Source: an uncultured Cohaesibacter sp.
GTDB taxonomy: Bacteria; Pseudomonadota; Alphaproteobacteria; Rhizobiales; Cohaesibacteraceae
Direction: 5' to 3'
NCBI RefSeq assembly: GCF_963676485.1
Contig: NZ_OY781114.1
Coordinates: 3,984,501 to 4,048,500, forward strand
Length of the DNA stretch: 64,000 nucleotides
The notes beneath the pieces were generated by a model. The model ran no database searches. It saw only the letters and a program-made list of their open reading frames with translations, and had not been told where the DNA came from. Every line of letters begins with the position of its first letter. The stretch's first letter is position 1. This document shows positions 37,565-48,474 of the stretch, one piece after another. Both the position numbers and the translations under genes were made by a program.

Positions 37565-38755
37565 ATGGCTGAAAAGCAGGTAAGAAATTTCAACATCAAC
37601 TTCGGGCCCCAGCATCCGGCTGCTCACGGCGTTTTGCGCATGGTTCTGGAGCTGAATGGCGAGATTGTCGAACGGGTCGACCCGCATGTGGGCTTGCTGC
37701 ATCGTGGCACCGAAAAGCTGATCGAGCACAAGATCTATTCTCAGGCGACGCCATATTTTGATCGGCTCGATTATGTTGCGCCGATGAATCAGGAACATGC
37801 TTTCTGTATGGCTGTAGAGCGCCTTTTGGAGCTGGAAGTTCCGCGACGTGCCCAGCTGATCCGTGTTCTTTATTGCGAGATCGGGCGCATTCTCAATCAT
37901 ATTCTCAATATCACCACGCAAGCGATGGATGTCGGTGCGCTTACTCCTATTCTTTGGGGCTTTGAAGAGCGCGAAAAGCTGATGGTCTTTTATGAGCGGG
38001 CCAGCGGGTCGCGCATGCATGCCAATTATTTTCGTGTTGGAGGGGTGCGGCAGGATCTGCCGGAGGATCTGATTGACGATATCGAAGCTTTTTGTGATCC
38101 CTTCCTGAAGGTGGTTGACGATATCGATACGATGCTGACCGACAACCGCATTTTCAAGCAGCGCAATGCTGATATCGGCGTTGTGGCGCTGGATGACGCC
38201 TGGGCATGGGGCTTTTCCGGCACCATGGTGCGCTCATGCGGGGTGCCTTGGGATTTGCGCAGAAGTCAGCCTTATGAATGCTACAGCGAAATGGAATTCG
38301 ATATTCCTGTTGGCAAGCATGGGGACAATTATGATCGCTATCTGATGCGCATGGAAGAAATGCGCCAGTCCGTGCGGATCATGCGCCAATGCATCACCAA
38401 GCTGCGCGAACCCGAGGGGCAGGGACCGATTTGCGCCGAGGATGACAAGATCGTGCCGCCAAGGCGCGATGAAATGAAGCGCTCCATGGAAGCGCTCATC
38501 AATCATTTCAAGCTGCATACGGAAGGCTTCCATGTTCCTGCCGGTGAGGTCTATGCCGCCGTTGAAGCGCCCAAGGGCGAGTTTGGCGTGTATCTCGTCT
38601 CTGATGGTACGAACAAGCCATATAAATGCAAGATTCGCGCGCCGGGCTTTGCGCATCTCTCCGCGATGGACTTCTTGTCTCGCGGTTACCAGCTTGCTGA
38701 CGTGTCTGCCATTCTCGGATCGCTTGATCTGGTGTTTGGCGAGGTTGACCGGTAG
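37565..38755 (+). CDS. nuoD: NADH-quinone oxidoreductase subunit D
   Basis: A 396-residue 49-kDa-type subunit that forms the quinone pocket with Nuo[21 protein letters not shown] at the N terminus, [14 protein letters not shown], and [17 protein letters not shown] are present, and the C terminus ends DLVFGEVDR as in the family. The ATG at 37565 was preferred over an in-frame opening at 37484 that would overlap nuoC and add unrelated residues. Confidence 0.97.
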   Translation: MAEKQVRNFNINFGPQHPAAHGVLRMVLELNGEIVERVDPHVGLLHRGTEKLIEHKIYSQATPYFDRLDYVAPMNQEHAFCMAVERLLELEVPRRAQLIRVLYCEIGRILNHILNITTQAMDVGALTPILWGFEEREKLMVFYERASGSRMHANYFRVGGVRQDLPEDLIDDIEAFCDPFLKVVDDIDTMLTDNRIFKQRNADIGVVALDDAWAWGFSGTMVRSCGVPWDLRRSQPYECYSEMEFDIPVGKHGDNYDRYLMRMEEMRQSVRIMRQCITKLREPEGQGPICAEDDKIVPPRRDEMKRSMEALINHFKLHTEGFHVPAGEVYAAVEAPKGEFGVYLVSDGTNKPYKCKIRAPGFAHLSAMDFLSRGYQLADVSAILGSLDLVFGEVDR

Positions 38756-38851
38756 GTCATTACAATTCGGGCCACAGTTAGGCCCCTGATTTTAACATCG
38801 GTCTTGCCTCCTGCGCGAGACGGGCCGAACCAGAAACGAGGAACGGCAGAC

Positions 38852-39910
38852 ATGAGTGTCCGTCGCCTGCATAGCGAACAGCCGGAGAGCTTTGAATTCT
38901 CAGCGGAGAATCTCGAATGGGCCCGGAATGTGATTGGTCGATATCCTGAAGGACGGCAGGCATCGGCGGTGATTCCGCTTTTGATGCGTGCGCAGGAGCA
39001 GGAAGGCTGGGTGACCCAGCCAGCGATCGAGTATGTGGCCGATATGCTGTCGATGCCTTATATCCGCGTGTTGGAAGTGGCTACTTTCTATACCCAGTTC
39101 CAGCTGCAACCGGTGGGCAAGAAAGCCCATATACAGGTGTGTGGCACGACGCCTTGCCGTCTGCGTGGTGCAGGGGAGCTGATCCGGGTTTGCAAGAACA
39201 AGATTGCCGCCAAGCCGTTTGCGCTTTCTCAGGATGGTGATTTTTCCTGGGAAGAAGTCGAATGCGCCGGGGCCTGTGTGAATGCCCCCATGATCCAGAT
39301 TTCCAAGGATACCTACGAGGATCTGACGCCTGAGATTTTTGAAGAGCTGATTGACAAGATCGCGACTGGCGAGGCCGTTACTCCGGGGAGCCAAATCGGG
39401 CGACAGGGCTCGGCTCCTGTAGATGGTCCTGTAACGCTTACCGATCCTTCGCTTTATGATGGCTCCCGTGTCAAATGGGGGCTTGGCGCGGAAATCGACG
39501 AGCCAGAAGAAGAAGCCGAAGAGGGTGCTAAGCAAGAAGCGGCGCCAAACAAGACAGGCGATGCCTCCAAGCCGGATAACGGAGCAGATAGCGGCCCAGA
39601 TCGCGGTATGCCGGTGCTTCTGCGTGAACCTCTGGATGGCAAGGCGGACAATCTGAAGGAAATCAGCGGTGTTGGCCCCAAGATCGAGCAAAAGCTCAAC
39701 GGGGTTGGCGTATTCCATTTTGCCCAGATAGCCCAATGGACCGACGAGAATATCGCTTTCATTGATAGTCAGCTTGCTTTCAGGGGGCGGATCGCACGCG
39801 AAAACTGGATAGAGCAGGCAAAGGTGTTGGCCTCCGGTGCTGAAACGGATTTTTCCAAGCGGGTGCAAGCCGGTGCAGTTTCATCCAGTAAGAGCGGAGG
39901 GGATGCATAA
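38852..39910 (+). CDS. nuoE: NADH-quinone oxidoreductase subunit E with C-terminal HhH extension
   Basis: A 352-residue 24-kDa-type subunit. Residues 1-190 are the thioredoxin-like domain with the N1a cluster ligands in [11 protein letters not shown] and [10 protein letters not shown]. Residues about 200-275 are an acidic, low-complexity linker, and about 280-340 form a helix-hairpin-helix-like module ([20 protein letters not shown]). E. coli NuoE is about 166 residues. Long NuoE tails of this kind are known in alphaproteobacteria, but their role is not. ATG 38852 follows GAGGAA. The stop overlaps the nuoF start by one base. Confidence 0.95.
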   Translation: MSVRRLHSEQPESFEFSAENLEWARNVIGRYPEGRQASAVIPLLMRAQEQEGWVTQPAIEYVADMLSMPYIRVLEVATFYTQFQLQPVGKKAHIQVCGTTPCRLRGAGELIRVCKNKIAAKPFALSQDGDFSWEEVECAGACVNAPMIQISKDTYEDLTPEIFEELIDKIATGEAVTPGSQIGRQGSAPVDGPVTLTDPSLYDGSRVKWGLGAEIDEPEEEAEEGAKQEAAPNKTGDASKPDNGADSGPDRGMPVLLREPLDGKADNLKEISGVGPKIEQKLNGVGVFHFAQIAQWTDENIAFIDSQLAFRGRIARENWIEQAKVLASGAETDFSKRVQAGAVSSSKSGGDA

Positions 39911-41223
39911 TGGCCGTAATGCTCGAGGATAAGGACCGGATTTTCACCAATATCTACGGCATCCATGATTGGGGGCTGGAAGGCGCTTTGAAGCGCGGCT
40001 CATGGGATGGCACCAAGGGCCTGCTGCAAAAGGGGCGCGAGTGGATCATCAACGAGATGAAGGCATCCGGCCTTCGTGGACGCGGGGGCGCGGGTTTTCC
40101 GACCGGGCTCAAATGGTCTTTCATGCCGCCTAAACAGGAAGGGCGTCCGCAGTATCTGGTTGTCAATGCCGATGAATCCGAACCGGGTACCTGCAAGGAC
40201 CGCGAAATTTTGCGCAATGATCCCCACCATCTGGTGGAGGGATGCTTGGTTGCCGGCTTTGCGATGAATGCGGATGCGGCTTTCATCTATGTGCGCGGCG
40301 AATTCATTCGCGAGCGCGAGCGGCTGCAGGCTGCTGTTGACGAGGCCTATGAGAAGAAGCTCATCGGCAAGAATAACATCCATGGCTATGATTTCGATAT
40401 CATCGTGCATCATGGCGCAGGCGCCTATATATGCGGCGAGGAAACCGCGCTTCTGGAATCGCTGGAAGGCAAGAAAGGGCAACCACGCCTCAAACCGCCA
40501 TTCCCGGCCAATGTGGGCCTTTATGGTTGCCCGACAACCGTCAACAATGTGGAATCCATCGCGGTCGCTCCAACGATCCTCAGGCGTGGTGCGAACTGGT
40601 TCAAGGGCTTTGGTGCCGAGAACAACCATGGCACCAAGCTGTTCTGCGTTTCCGGCCATGTGAACCAACCTGCAACCTTTGAAGAGGCCATGTCGATTCC
40701 CTTCAAGGAGTTGATCGACAAGCATTGCGGTGGCATTCGCGGCGGCTGGGACAATCTGCTGGCGGTGATCCCCGGGGGCTCTTCGGTGCCCTGCGTTCCC
40801 GCAGACCAGATCATGGATTGTCCGATGGATTTCGACAGTCTCAAGGGGCTTGGTTCCGGTTTGGGGACGGCTGCCGTCATCGTGATGGACAAGTCGACCG
40901 ATATCGTCGCTGCGATTGCCCGGATCTCCTATTTCTACAAGCATGAGAGCTGTGGCCAATGCACTCCATGCCGCGAGGGAACTGGCTGGATGTGGCGCGT
41001 GATGGAGCGCATGGCGCGCGGCGAGGCACAGAAGAAAGAAATCGATATGCTGTTTGAGGTTTCCAAGCAGGTGGAAGGTCATACGATCTGCGCTCTTGGG
41101 GATGCTGCAGCCTGGCCGGTACAGGGGCTTATCCGCCACTTCCGACCCGAGATTGAAAAGAGAATTGATCAGTATACGGCCAATCCGAAAGAGGATGCGG
41201 CCCCGCTGGAAGCGGCTGAATAG
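39910..41223 (+). CDS. nuoF: NADH-quinone oxidoreductase subunit F
   Basis: A 437-residue 51-kDa subunit that binds NADH, FMN and cluster N3. The FMN/NADH motif [13 protein letters not shown], the [15 protein letters not shown] segment and the N3 ligands [16 protein letters not shown] are clear. It takes electrons from NADH in the peripheral arm. The start codon shares one base with the nuoE stop. Confidence 0.97.
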   Translation: MAVMLEDKDRIFTNIYGIHDWGLEGALKRGSWDGTKGLLQKGREWIINEMKASGLRGRGGAGFPTGLKWSFMPPKQEGRPQYLVVNADESEPGTCKDREILRNDPHHLVEGCLVAGFAMNADAAFIYVRGEFIRERERLQAAVDEAYEKKLIGKNNIHGYDFDIIVHHGAGAYICGEETALLESLEGKKGQPRLKPPFPANVGLYGCPTTVNNVESIAVAPTILRRGANWFKGFGAENNHGTKLFCVSGHVNQPATFEEAMSIPFKELIDKHCGGIRGGWDNLLAVIPGGSSVPCVPADQIMDCPMDFDSLKGLGSGLGTAAVIVMDKSTDIVAAIARISYFYKHESCGQCTPCREGTGWMWRVMERMARGEAQKKEIDMLFEVSKQVEGHTICALGDAAAWPVQGLIRHFRPEIEKRIDQYTANPKEDAAPLEAAE

Positions 41224-41257
41224 GGCTACTGAGTTTAACGCAACGGAGACACGTTCG

Positions 41258-43342
41258 ATGGCAAAGCTGGTCGTTGACGGAATTGAGATAGACGTCCCGA
41301 AAGAATATAGCCTGCTGCAAGCTGCAGAGGAGGCCGGGGCCGAGATTCCGCGTTTTTGCTATCATGAGCGTTTGTCGATTGCGGGCAACTGCCGCATGTG
41401 TCTTGTCGAAGTGAAGGGCGGGCCGCCCAAACCCACAGCCTCCTGCGCCATGCGCGTGGGGGATCTGCGCCCCGGGCGCGACGGCGAGCCGCCGGAGATT
41501 TTCACCAAATCGCCGATGGTCAAGAAGGCGCGCGAAGGGGTGATGGAGTTTCTGCTCATCAACCATCCGCTTGATTGTCCGATTTGCGATCAGGGCGGCG
41601 AATGCGATCTGCAGGATCAGGCCATGGCGTTTGGCAAGGGTGGGTCGCGGTTTGACGAGAATAAACGTGCGGTCGAGAATAAATATATCGGGCCTTTGGT
41701 GAAGACCACCATGACCCGTTGCATTCATTGCACCCGCTGCGTGCGTTTCACCACCGAGGTATGTGGTATTCAAGAGCTAGGGCTGATCGGCCGTGGCGAA
41801 GATGCGGAAATCACAACCTATCTGGAAGCCGCGCTCACTTCTGAGCTGCAGGGCAACGTGATCGATCTTTGTCCTGTGGGGGCGCTGACCTCTCGGCCCT
41901 ATGCCTTTACGGCGCGCCCGTGGGAATTGACCAAAACCGAGACCATCGATGTGATGGATGCGGTTGGCAGCAATATCCGCGTTGATACCCGTGGCCGTGA
42001 AGTGATGCGCATCCAGCCGCGTGTCAATGACGCAATCAATGAGGAATGGATTTCCGACAAGACCCGTTTCATTTGGGATGGGCTCAAGGCGCAGCGTTTG
42101 GACAAGCCTTATGTGCGCAAGGATGGCAAGTTGACCCCGGCAAGCTGGGACGAGGCTTTCCGCGCCATCGCTGCCAAATTGAACGGCATGGCTGGTGACA
42201 GGATCGGCGCGATTGCCGGATCCATGGCCAGCGTAGAAGAAATGATGGCGCTCAAGGGCCTGATGACTGCCCTTGGTTCGGGCAACATGGATGCCCGTCA
42301 GGATGGCTCTGTTCTGACGTCTGCCATGGGACGTGCGTCCTATTTGTTCAACGCCACCATCGAGGGCATTGAAGAAGCGGACGCGATTCTGATCATTGGT
42401 TCCAATCCTCGGATGGAAGCTGCTGTGCTCAATGCCCGCATTCGCAAGACGTGGCTGGCCGGGAATACAAGGATTGCTGTAATCGGAGAGCAGGCCGACC
42501 TCAAATATGGCTATGACTATCTGGGCGCTGGCGCTGACATTCTGGCGGATCTTGCTGATGGCAAGGGGACTTTCTTTGACAGCTTGAAGAGCGCAGAAAA
42601 GCCGCTGATCCTCATCGGTCAGGGGGCGATCAATCATGACGATGGTGACGCTGTTCTCGCGCAGGCAGCAAAGCTGGCTGAGGCTTGCGGAGCCCTATCG
42701 GATGAATGGAACGGCTTTTCGGTATTGCACACCGATGCAAGCGCTGTTGGAGCGCTGGAACTGGGCTTTGAGCCACAGGCCGGGGGCAAGGATATTGCCG
42801 CTATGCAATCGGGCGGTGTCGATGCCCTGTTCCTGCTGGGGGCTGATGAGCTGGCTTTTGAGGCCTTTGGGGATGCCTTCAAGATTTATATCGGAAGCCA
42901 CGGGGATGCTGGCGCCCATGCGGCGGATGTCATTTTGCCTGCGGCGACCTATACCGAAAAGTCCGGGCTGTATGTCAATACCGAGGGACGGGTGCAACTG
43001 GCGTTGCGCGCCAATTTCCCTCCCGGAGATGCCAAGGAAGACTGGGCCATTCTGCGGGCGTTATCGGCTGTATTGGGCAGGGCATTGCCATATGACAGCC
43101 TTGATCAGCTGCGCATGCATCTGCTCGATGCCTATCCTCAATTCGAGGTAACAGATGAGTGTCTTGTCGGCGATCCTTCCAGCATCAAGGCGCTGGCAAA
43201 AAAGGCAAACCCGGTCAAAGGGCAGGCATTGATCTCGCCTGTTTCGGACTACTACCTAACCAACCCAATCGCGCGCGCATCGGCTGTCATGGCTGAATGC
43301 AGTGCCTTGGCCAAGAGCAACAAAGCGGAAGCTGCGGAGTGA
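41258..43342 (+). CDS. nuoG: NADH-quinone oxidoreductase subunit G
   Basis: A 694-residue 75-kDa subunit carrying clusters N1b, N4 and N5. Ligand regions are FCYHERLSIAGNCRMC, HPLDCPICDQGGECDLQDQ and CIHCTRCVRF, followed by a molybdopterin-oxidoreductase-like domain (DPx region PASWDEAFRAIAA onward). ATG 41258 follows GGAGA and gives the normal length; an open frame upstream inside nuoF is not homologous. It ends 12 bases before nuoH. Confidence 0.96.
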   Translation: MAKLVVDGIEIDVPKEYSLLQAAEEAGAEIPRFCYHERLSIAGNCRMCLVEVKGGPPKPTASCAMRVGDLRPGRDGEPPEIFTKSPMVKKAREGVMEFLLINHPLDCPICDQGGECDLQDQAMAFGKGGSRFDENKRAVENKYIGPLVKTTMTRCIHCTRCVRFTTEVCGIQELGLIGRGEDAEITTYLEAALTSELQGNVIDLCPVGALTSRPYAFTARPWELTKTETIDVMDAVGSNIRVDTRGREVMRIQPRVNDAINEEWISDKTRFIWDGLKAQRLDKPYVRKDGKLTPASWDEAFRAIAAKLNGMAGDRIGAIAGSMASVEEMMALKGLMTALGSGNMDARQDGSVLTSAMGRASYLFNATIEGIEEADAILIIGSNPRMEAAVLNARIRKTWLAGNTRIAVIGEQADLKYGYDYLGAGADILADLADGKGTFFDSLKSAEKPLILIGQGAINHDDGDAVLAQAAKLAEACGALSDEWNGFSVLHTDASAVGALELGFEPQAGGKDIAAMQSGGVDALFLLGADELAFEAFGDAFKIYIGSHGDAGAHAADVILPAATYTEKSGLYVNTEGRVQLALRANFPPGDAKEDWAILRALSAVLGRALPYDSLDQLRMHLLDAYPQFEVTDECLVGDPSSIKALAKKANPVKGQALISPVSDYYLTNPIARASAVMAECSALAKSNKAEAAE

Positions 43343-43354
43343 GAGGACTGCTAG

Positions 43355-44404
43355 ATGAATGAATTTGTCGCAAACTGGCTGATCCCCGGCGCCATCATGG
43401 TGGGGCAATCCCTTCTGCTATTGGTCGTGCTTCTGGTGGTGATTGCCTATGTTCTGCTTGCCGACCGCAAGATCTGGGCTGCGGTGCAGATGCGGCGCGG
43501 GCCGAATGTTGTCGGGCCTTTCGGTCTGTTGCAGTCGTTTGCTGACCTTTTGAAATTTGTCCTCAAGGAACCGGTTATTCCGTCCGGCTCCAACAAGGTG
43601 ATCTTCTTGCTCGGCCCGCTTGTTACGGTGACCGTGGCGTTGGCTGCGTGGGCTGTGGTGCCGGTGGCTGATGGCTGGGTGATCTCCAACATCAATGTCG
43701 GTATTCTTTATCTGCTGGCTGTTTCCTCGCTCGGTGTCTATGGCATCATCATGGGCGGATGGGCGTCCAACTCGAAATATCCGTTCCTTTCAGCCCTGCG
43801 TTCGGCAGCGCAGATGGTTTCCTACGAGGTTTCCATCGGCTTTGTCATCGTGACGGTGCTGCTGTGCGTTGGCTCGCTCAATCTCACAGACATTGTGATG
43901 GCGCAGCAGAGCGGCCTTGCGACCAAGCTGGGGATGCCTTCCATCAGCTTCCTCAATTGGTACTGGTTGCCCCTGTTCCCGATGTTCATCGTGTTTTTCA
44001 TTTCGGCTCTGGCCGAGACCAATCGCCCGCCGTTTGACCTGGCCGAGGCGGAATCCGAGCTGGTTGCCGGGTTTATGGTTGAATATGGCTCGACCCCTTA
44101 CATGATGTATATGCTGGGAGAATATGTCTCCATCGCGCTGATGTGTTCGATGACGACGATCCTGTTCATGGGGGGGTGGTTGCCGCCGCTTGATATTGTT
44201 CCCTTTACCTGGGTGCCCGGTGTTGTCTGGTTCATTCTCAAATCCAGTCTGGTCTTTTTCATGTTTGCCATGGTGAAGGCCTTTGTTCCCCGCTATCGCT
44301 ATGACCAGTTGATGCGTCTTGGCTGGAAGGTATTCCTGCCGATCTCTCTCTTCTATGTGGTGCTGGTGGCCGGTGTTTTGCAATTTGCCGGATGGGCACC
44401 TTGA
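43355..44404 (+). CDS. nuoH: NADH-quinone oxidoreductase subunit H
   Basis: A 349-residue, eight-helix membrane subunit that joins the peripheral and membrane arms and helps form the quinone channel. [21 protein letters not shown] and the acidic loop [27 protein letters not shown] are diagnostic. The next gene downstream is an unassigned small membrane protein rather than nuoI. Confidence 0.97.
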   Translation: MNEFVANWLIPGAIMVGQSLLLLVVLLVVIAYVLLADRKIWAAVQMRRGPNVVGPFGLLQSFADLLKFVLKEPVIPSGSNKVIFLLGPLVTVTVALAAWAVVPVADGWVISNINVGILYLLAVSSLGVYGIIMGGWASNSKYPFLSALRSAAQMVSYEVSIGFVIVTVLLCVGSLNLTDIVMAQQSGLATKLGMPSISFLNWYWLPLFPMFIVFFISALAETNRPPFDLAEAESELVAGFMVEYGSTPYMMYMLGEYVSIALMCSMTTILFMGGWLPPLDIVPFTWVPGVVWFILKSSLVFFMFAMVKAFVPRYRYDQLMRLGWKVFLPISLFYVVLVAGVLQFAGWAP

Positions 44405-44431
44405 GGGTCGGGCGGGCAAAAAGGGGCAGGT

Positions 44432-44677
44432 ATGTTTGATTTGTCGTTGCCCGGCATGGTCGGGGCCCTGATTGGTGGGGTGATCGGCTGGGCCGATTTC
44501 AAGATGATTGGCGGTCTTGTTGGAGCCAAATGGATGAAGTCCCGTTCGGAAAGGGGTCTTGGCAACCATCCGAACACAAAAAGATATGGCGACTGGATTC
44601 AATTCGGAATCTGGTGTGGCACCCAGCTTCTGTTTCCCGTGATCGGCTATTGGGCCGGCGCGTCGCTGGCAGGATAA
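44432..44677 (+). CDS. Small membrane protein inside the nuo operon (81 aa), unassigned
   Basis: An 81-residue protein with two hydrophobic segments (about 8-30, Gly-rich [13 protein letters not shown]; about 56-78, [19 protein letters not shown]) joined by a basic loop with [19 protein letters not shown]. An AAGGGG ribosome site precedes the ATG. It begins 27 bases after nuoH, and its stop overlaps an ATG at 44677 of the next frame. It matches none of the 14 standard subunits or the accessory subunits I know. Unassigned reading frames inside nuo operons are recorded in Rhodobacter and Paracoccus. A complex I assembly or accessory factor is possible. Confidence 0.72.
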   Translation: MFDLSLPGMVGALIGGVIGWADFKMIGGLVGAKWMKSRSERGLGNHPNTKRYGDWIQFGIWCGTQLLFPVIGYWAGASLAG

Positions 44678-44694
44678 TGGTGATAGGAGAGCAA

Positions 44695-44955
44695 ATGGAA
44701 CAGGCAGGTTTGATTGCTGGCAGTCTTGGGGCCTTCGTCGGATTGGCGATTGCTCTGATGGCCAATATTTTCGTTTTGCCTGCTGTTCTCAAGGCACAGG
44801 AAGACGGCTTTATTCTGGGGCGCAAGACAGCTCTTGGCACCATGAGCCAGGAGAGCGTGGCCCGGTTTACCCGCTTCATGTATCGCGTTCCTATGCCGCT
44901 GATGTTTGCTTTTGTTGGCTTTTTGGCCGGTTTGAAGGCGTTTGGAGGTTATTGA
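44695..44955 (+). CDS. Second small membrane protein inside the nuo operon (86 aa), unassigned
   Basis: An 86-residue protein with one hydrophobic helix at about 5-31 ([24 protein letters not shown]), a hydrophilic middle ([22 protein letters not shown]) and a second helix at about 66-84. ATG 44695 has GGAGA five bases upstream; ATG 44677 would add six residues and overlap the preceding stop. Its own stop overlaps the nuoI start (TGATG), which shows tight coupling to complex I genes. No family is recognised; it looks like a partner of the preceding 81-residue protein. Confidence 0.72.
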   Translation: MEQAGLIAGSLGAFVGLAIALMANIFVLPAVLKAQEDGFILGRKTALGTMSQESVARFTRFMYRVPMPLMFAFVGFLAGLKAFGGY

Positions 44956-45443
44956 TGGCACTAGAACAGGCTGCTAAATCGCTGATGCTGAAGGAGTTTG
45001 TTTCGGCCTTCTTTCTGTCGATGCGCTATTTCTTTGCGCCCAAATCGACAGTGAACTATCCGTTCGAGAAGGGGCCGGTCTCTCCGCGCTTTCGCGGTGA
45101 ACATGCCCTGCGGCGCTATCCAAACGGGGAAGAGCGCTGCATTGCTTGCAAATTGTGTGAAGCCATTTGCCCGGCGCAGGCGATCACCATCGAGGCGGGG
45201 CCGCGCGGCAATGACGGAACGCGCCGGACGACCCGCTATGACATCGACATGACCAAATGCATCTATTGCGGCTATTGTCAGGAGGCATGCCCGGTCGAGG
45301 CCATCGTCGAGGGACCGAATTTTGAATTTGCAGCCGAAACGCGCGAGGAGCTTTTCTATAACAAGGAGAAGCTGCTTGAGAATGGCGCGCGCTGGGAGCA
45401 GGAACTGGCTCAGAATATCGCATTGGATGCGCCCTACCGCTAA
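44955..45443 (+). CDS. nuoI: NADH-quinone oxidoreductase subunit I
   Basis: A 162-residue ferredoxin-type subunit with two 4Fe-4S motifs, [16 protein letters not shown] and [16 protein letters not shown], that carry clusters N6a and N6b to N2. The [17 protein letters not shown] segment precedes them. The ATG at 44955 overlaps the stop of the small membrane-protein gene before it. Confidence 0.97.
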   Translation: MALEQAAKSLMLKEFVSAFFLSMRYFFAPKSTVNYPFEKGPVSPRFRGEHALRRYPNGEERCIACKLCEAICPAQAITIEAGPRGNDGTRRTTRYDIDMTKCIYCGYCQEACPVEAIVEGPNFEFAAETREELFYNKEKLLENGARWEQELAQNIALDAPYR

Positions 45444-45506
45444 GGCGGTATGGAAAGGATTTCAAGGAGAGATGCCTCCCGCAAGGGATGCAGGAAAGCA
45501 AAAGAC

Positions 45507-46121
45507 ATGATTCTTCAGAGCGTCTTCTTTTATCTGTTTTCAGCGGTGCTGCTGGTTTCGGCGCTGATGGTGATCGGTGCGCGCAATCCGGTGCATTCGG
45601 TGCTGTTTCTGATCCTGGCTTTTTTCAACGCTGCGGCGCTGTTTGTGCTGCTAGGGGCCGAGTTTCTGGCGATGCTGCTGGTGGTGGTCTATGTGGGTGC
45701 GGTCGCGGTGTTGTTCCTGTTTATCGTGATGATGCTTGATGTCGATTTTGTCGAGTTGCGGGCGGGTTTTCTGACCTATATGCCCATGGGGCTTGTCGTG
45801 GGTGTCGTGCTGTTGGCCGAGCTGCTGATTGCGCTGGGGGGCTGGGCTTTGAGCCCGGATCTGGTGGCGCATCTGGGTGAGCCTATGCCGGACTTGGCGC
45901 AGACTTCCAACATCGAAGCCATCGGAGCGTTGCTCTATACCAAATATGTTTTCTATTTCCAGACGGCGGCGCTGATCCTGTTTGTTGCGATGATCGGGGC
46001 TATCGTCTTGACTTTGCATCACCGTCGGGATGTGCAGCGCCAGAATATCGAGCGGCAGGTCGCGCGCAATGCCGAGAATTCAATCGAGATTGTTAAAGTG
46101 GAACCGGGCAGCGGCATCTAA
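45507..46121 (+). CDS. nuoJ: NADH-quinone oxidoreductase subunit J
   Basis: A 204-residue subunit with five hydrophobic helices, including [27 protein letters not shown] typical of NuoJ helix 3 with its pi-bulge region. The start is ATG 45507; a frame open from 45450 is rich in Arg/Lys and not homologous. It is part of the proton-translocating membrane arm. Confidence 0.95.
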   Translation: MILQSVFFYLFSAVLLVSALMVIGARNPVHSVLFLILAFFNAAALFVLLGAEFLAMLLVVVYVGAVAVLFLFIVMMLDVDFVELRAGFLTYMPMGLVVGVVLLAELLIALGGWALSPDLVAHLGEPMPDLAQTSNIEAIGALLYTKYVFYFQTAALILFVAMIGAIVLTLHHRRDVQRQNIERQVARNAENSIEIVKVEPGSGI

Positions 46122-46201
46122 CCGCGCCGACATGCAGACACCGCTTATATGAATTGCCCGCCACTCAATGCGGGCGGGACCAAGAAGGGACAGACAGAGA
46201 G

Positions 46202-46510
46202 ATGGAAATCGGGCTTAGCCATTATCTGACCGTTGCAGCGATCCTGTTCGTGATCGGGATGTTCGGTATTTTCATCAACCGGAAGAATGTCATCGTCATT
46301 CTTATGTCGATCGAGCTGATCCTCTTGGCGGTCAATATCAACTTTGTTGCCTTTTCCTCCTATCTGGGAGATCTGGCGGGGCAGATATTCGCACTGCTCA
46401 TTCTCACTGTCGCGGCCGCTGAGGCGGCAATAGGGTTGGCCATTCTGGTCGTATTTTATCGCAATCGCGGCTCCATCGCGGTTGAAGACATCAATATGAT
46501 GAAAGGCTGA
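46202..46510 (+). CDS. nuoK: NADH-quinone oxidoreductase subunit K
   Basis: A 102-residue, three-helix membrane subunit with the conserved glutamates in [14 protein letters not shown] and [17 protein letters not shown] 46202 follows a purine-rich stretch (AGGGACAGACAGAGAG). Normal length for the family. Confidence 0.97.
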   Translation: MEIGLSHYLTVAAILFVIGMFGIFINRKNVIVILMSIELILLAVNINFVAFSSYLGDLAGQIFALLILTVAAAEAAIGLAILVVFYRNRGSIAVEDINMMKG

Positions 46511-46518
46511 GAGAGAAC

Positions 46519-48474
46519 ATGTATTCGGCCATTGTCTTCCTGCCGCTGATTGGCTTTTTGATTGCGGGTCTGTTTGGGCGTTCGCTCGGGCACAAGGCAT
46601 CGGAAATCATAACCAGCACCCTGTTGGTCATCGCTGCATTCCTATCCTGGGTAGCCTTTCTGTCCGTGGGGATCGGACATGGTGAAAGCCAGACAGTCAA
46701 TATCCTGACTTGGCTCAGCTCTGGCGATCTGGAGATCAACTGGTCCATCCGCGTGGATACATTGACCGTCGTGATGCTGGTGGTGGTCAATACGATTTCG
46801 GCGCTCGTGCATATCTATTCCATCGGCTACATGCATGCCGATCCGCATAGATCACGGTTTTTTGCCTATCTGTCGCTTTTCACCTTCGCGATGCTGTCGC
46901 TGGTTACTGCCGATAATTTGCTGCAAATGTTCTTTGGCTGGGAAGGTGTGGGACTGGCGTCCTATCTTCTGATCGGCTTCTGGTATCAGAAACCCTCTGC
47001 CAATGCTGCGGCGATGAAGGCCTTTATCGTCAACCGTGTGGGCGATTTCGGCTTCCTTCTGGGGCTATGCGGCATTTATGTGCTGTTTGACAGTGTAAGC
47101 TTTGACACCATATTCGCCAATGCTCCGGCGATGCAGGAGAAAACCATCCATTTCCTCGGGCAGGACTTCAATGCGCTGACGACGATTTGCCTACTGCTCT
47201 TCATGGGCGCCATGGGCAAGTCGGCGCAGTTCCTGTTGCATACATGGTTGCCAGACGCGATGGAGGGGCCCACGCCCGTTTCCGCCCTCATCCACGCCGC
47301 CACCATGGTCACGGCGGGCGTTTTCATGGTTGCCCGTCTGTCGCCGCTGTTCGAGCTTTCGCCAACCGCGCTTGAAGTGGTGACGTTTATCGGGGCCACA
47401 ACTGCCTTCTTTGCCGCGACCGTTGGTCTGGTGCAGAACGATATCAAACGGGTCATTGCCTATTCAACATGCTCGCAGCTTGGCTACATGTTCGTTGCGC
47501 TGGGGATTGGCGCTTATGGTGCTGCCATTTTCCATCTCTTTACCCATGCCTTCTTCAAGGCTCTGTTGTTCCTTGGGGCAGGGTCTGTGATCCATGCTGT
47601 TTCCGATGAACAGGATATGCGGCGGATGGGCGGTTTGCGCAAGCATATCAAGCTGACCTATCTGATGATGCTGGTCGGCACCTTCGCGCTGACGGGCGTG
47701 GGCATTCCTGGCACCATTCTCGGCTTTGCCGGTTTCAATTCCAAGGATGCCATCATCGAATCCGCCTATGCGGCGCAAAATGGCATGGCCAATTACGCCT
47801 TTGCGATGACGGTGATTGCTGCGCTCTTTACCAGCTTCTATAGCTGGCGGCTGATTTTCCTGACCTTCCATGGCAGGGAGCGCCTGAGCGCCGATGTGAA
47901 AGCGCATATTCATGAAAGCCCGCCCGTGATGATCATACCGCTCATGGTTCTGGCTCTCGGGGCCGTGCTGACAGGCATGGTGTTTGCCGGATATTTCTAT
48001 GGCCATCACTATGAAGAGTTCTGGAAGGGCGCTCTGTTCACGGGACCGGAAAATCATGTCATGCATGAGGCTCATGAGGTGCCAATGACAGTCAAGCTTG
48101 CTCCATTCGTCATGATGGTGGCCGGTTTTCTTGTCGCCTTTTTCTTCTATATTCTCTCGCCGAGCACACCCAAGAAGCTCGCCGAACAGCATAACTGGCT
48201 CTACAAATTCCTGCTCAACAAATGGTATTTCGACGAGCTCTATGACTTCCTCTTCATTCGGGGCGCCAAGGGGCTTGGCTCGCTGCTCTGGAAGGGCGTG
48301 GATGAAGGCGTGATTGATCGCTTCGGGCCGAATGGAATTGCTGCGCGGGTTCTTGCGCTAACCAGCCGGATCAATCGATTGCAGACCGGTTACGTCTATC
48401 ACTATGCCTTTGCCATGATGATTGGTGTGGCGATCCTGATTACCTATTCCATGCTAAGCGGGGGAGCGCACTGA
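46519..48474 (+). CDS. nuoL: NADH-quinone oxidoreductase subunit L
   Basis: A 651-residue antiporter-like subunit with about 16 helices and the long lateral helix at the C terminus. The antiporter-family motif [38 protein letters not shown] contains the helix-break lysine region, and [16 protein letters not shown] is family-typical. The stop overlaps the nuoM start. Confidence 0.97.
   Translation: MYSAIVFLPLIGFLIAGLFGRSLGHKASEIITSTLLVIAAFLSWVAFLSVGIGHGESQTVNILTWLSSGDLEINWSIRVDTLTVVMLVVVNTISALVHIYSIGYMHADPHRSRFFAYLSLFTFAMLSLVTADNLLQMFFGWEGVGLASYLLIGFWYQKPSANAAAMKAFIVNRVGDFGFLLGLCGIYVLFDSVSFDTIFANAPAMQEKTIHFLGQDFNALTTICLLLFMGAMGKSAQFLLHTWLPDAMEGPTPVSALIHAATMVTAGVFMVARLSPLFELSPTALEVVTFIGATTAFFAATVGLVQNDIKRVIAYSTCSQLGYMFVALGIGAYGAAIFHLFTHAFFKALLFLGAGSVIHAVSDEQDMRRMGGLRKHIKLTYLMMLVGTFALTGVGIPGTILGFAGFNSKDAIIESAYAAQNGMANYAFAMTVIAALFTSFYSWRLIFLTFHGRERLSADVKAHIHESPPVMIIPLMVLALGAVLTGMVFAGYFYGHHYEEFWKGALFTGPENHVMHEAHEVPMTVKLAPFVMMVAGFLVAFFFYILSPSTPKKLAEQHNWLYKFLLNKWYFDELYDFLFIRGAKGLGSLLWKGVDEGVIDRFGPNGIAARVLALTSRINRLQTGYVYHYAFAMMIGVAILITYSMLSGGAH

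Noticed and set aside
44530-44694. Upstream extension of the second small nuo-operon frame
   Set aside because: The extension overlaps the first small gene in another frame and has no homology or ribosome site; ATG 44695 fits better.
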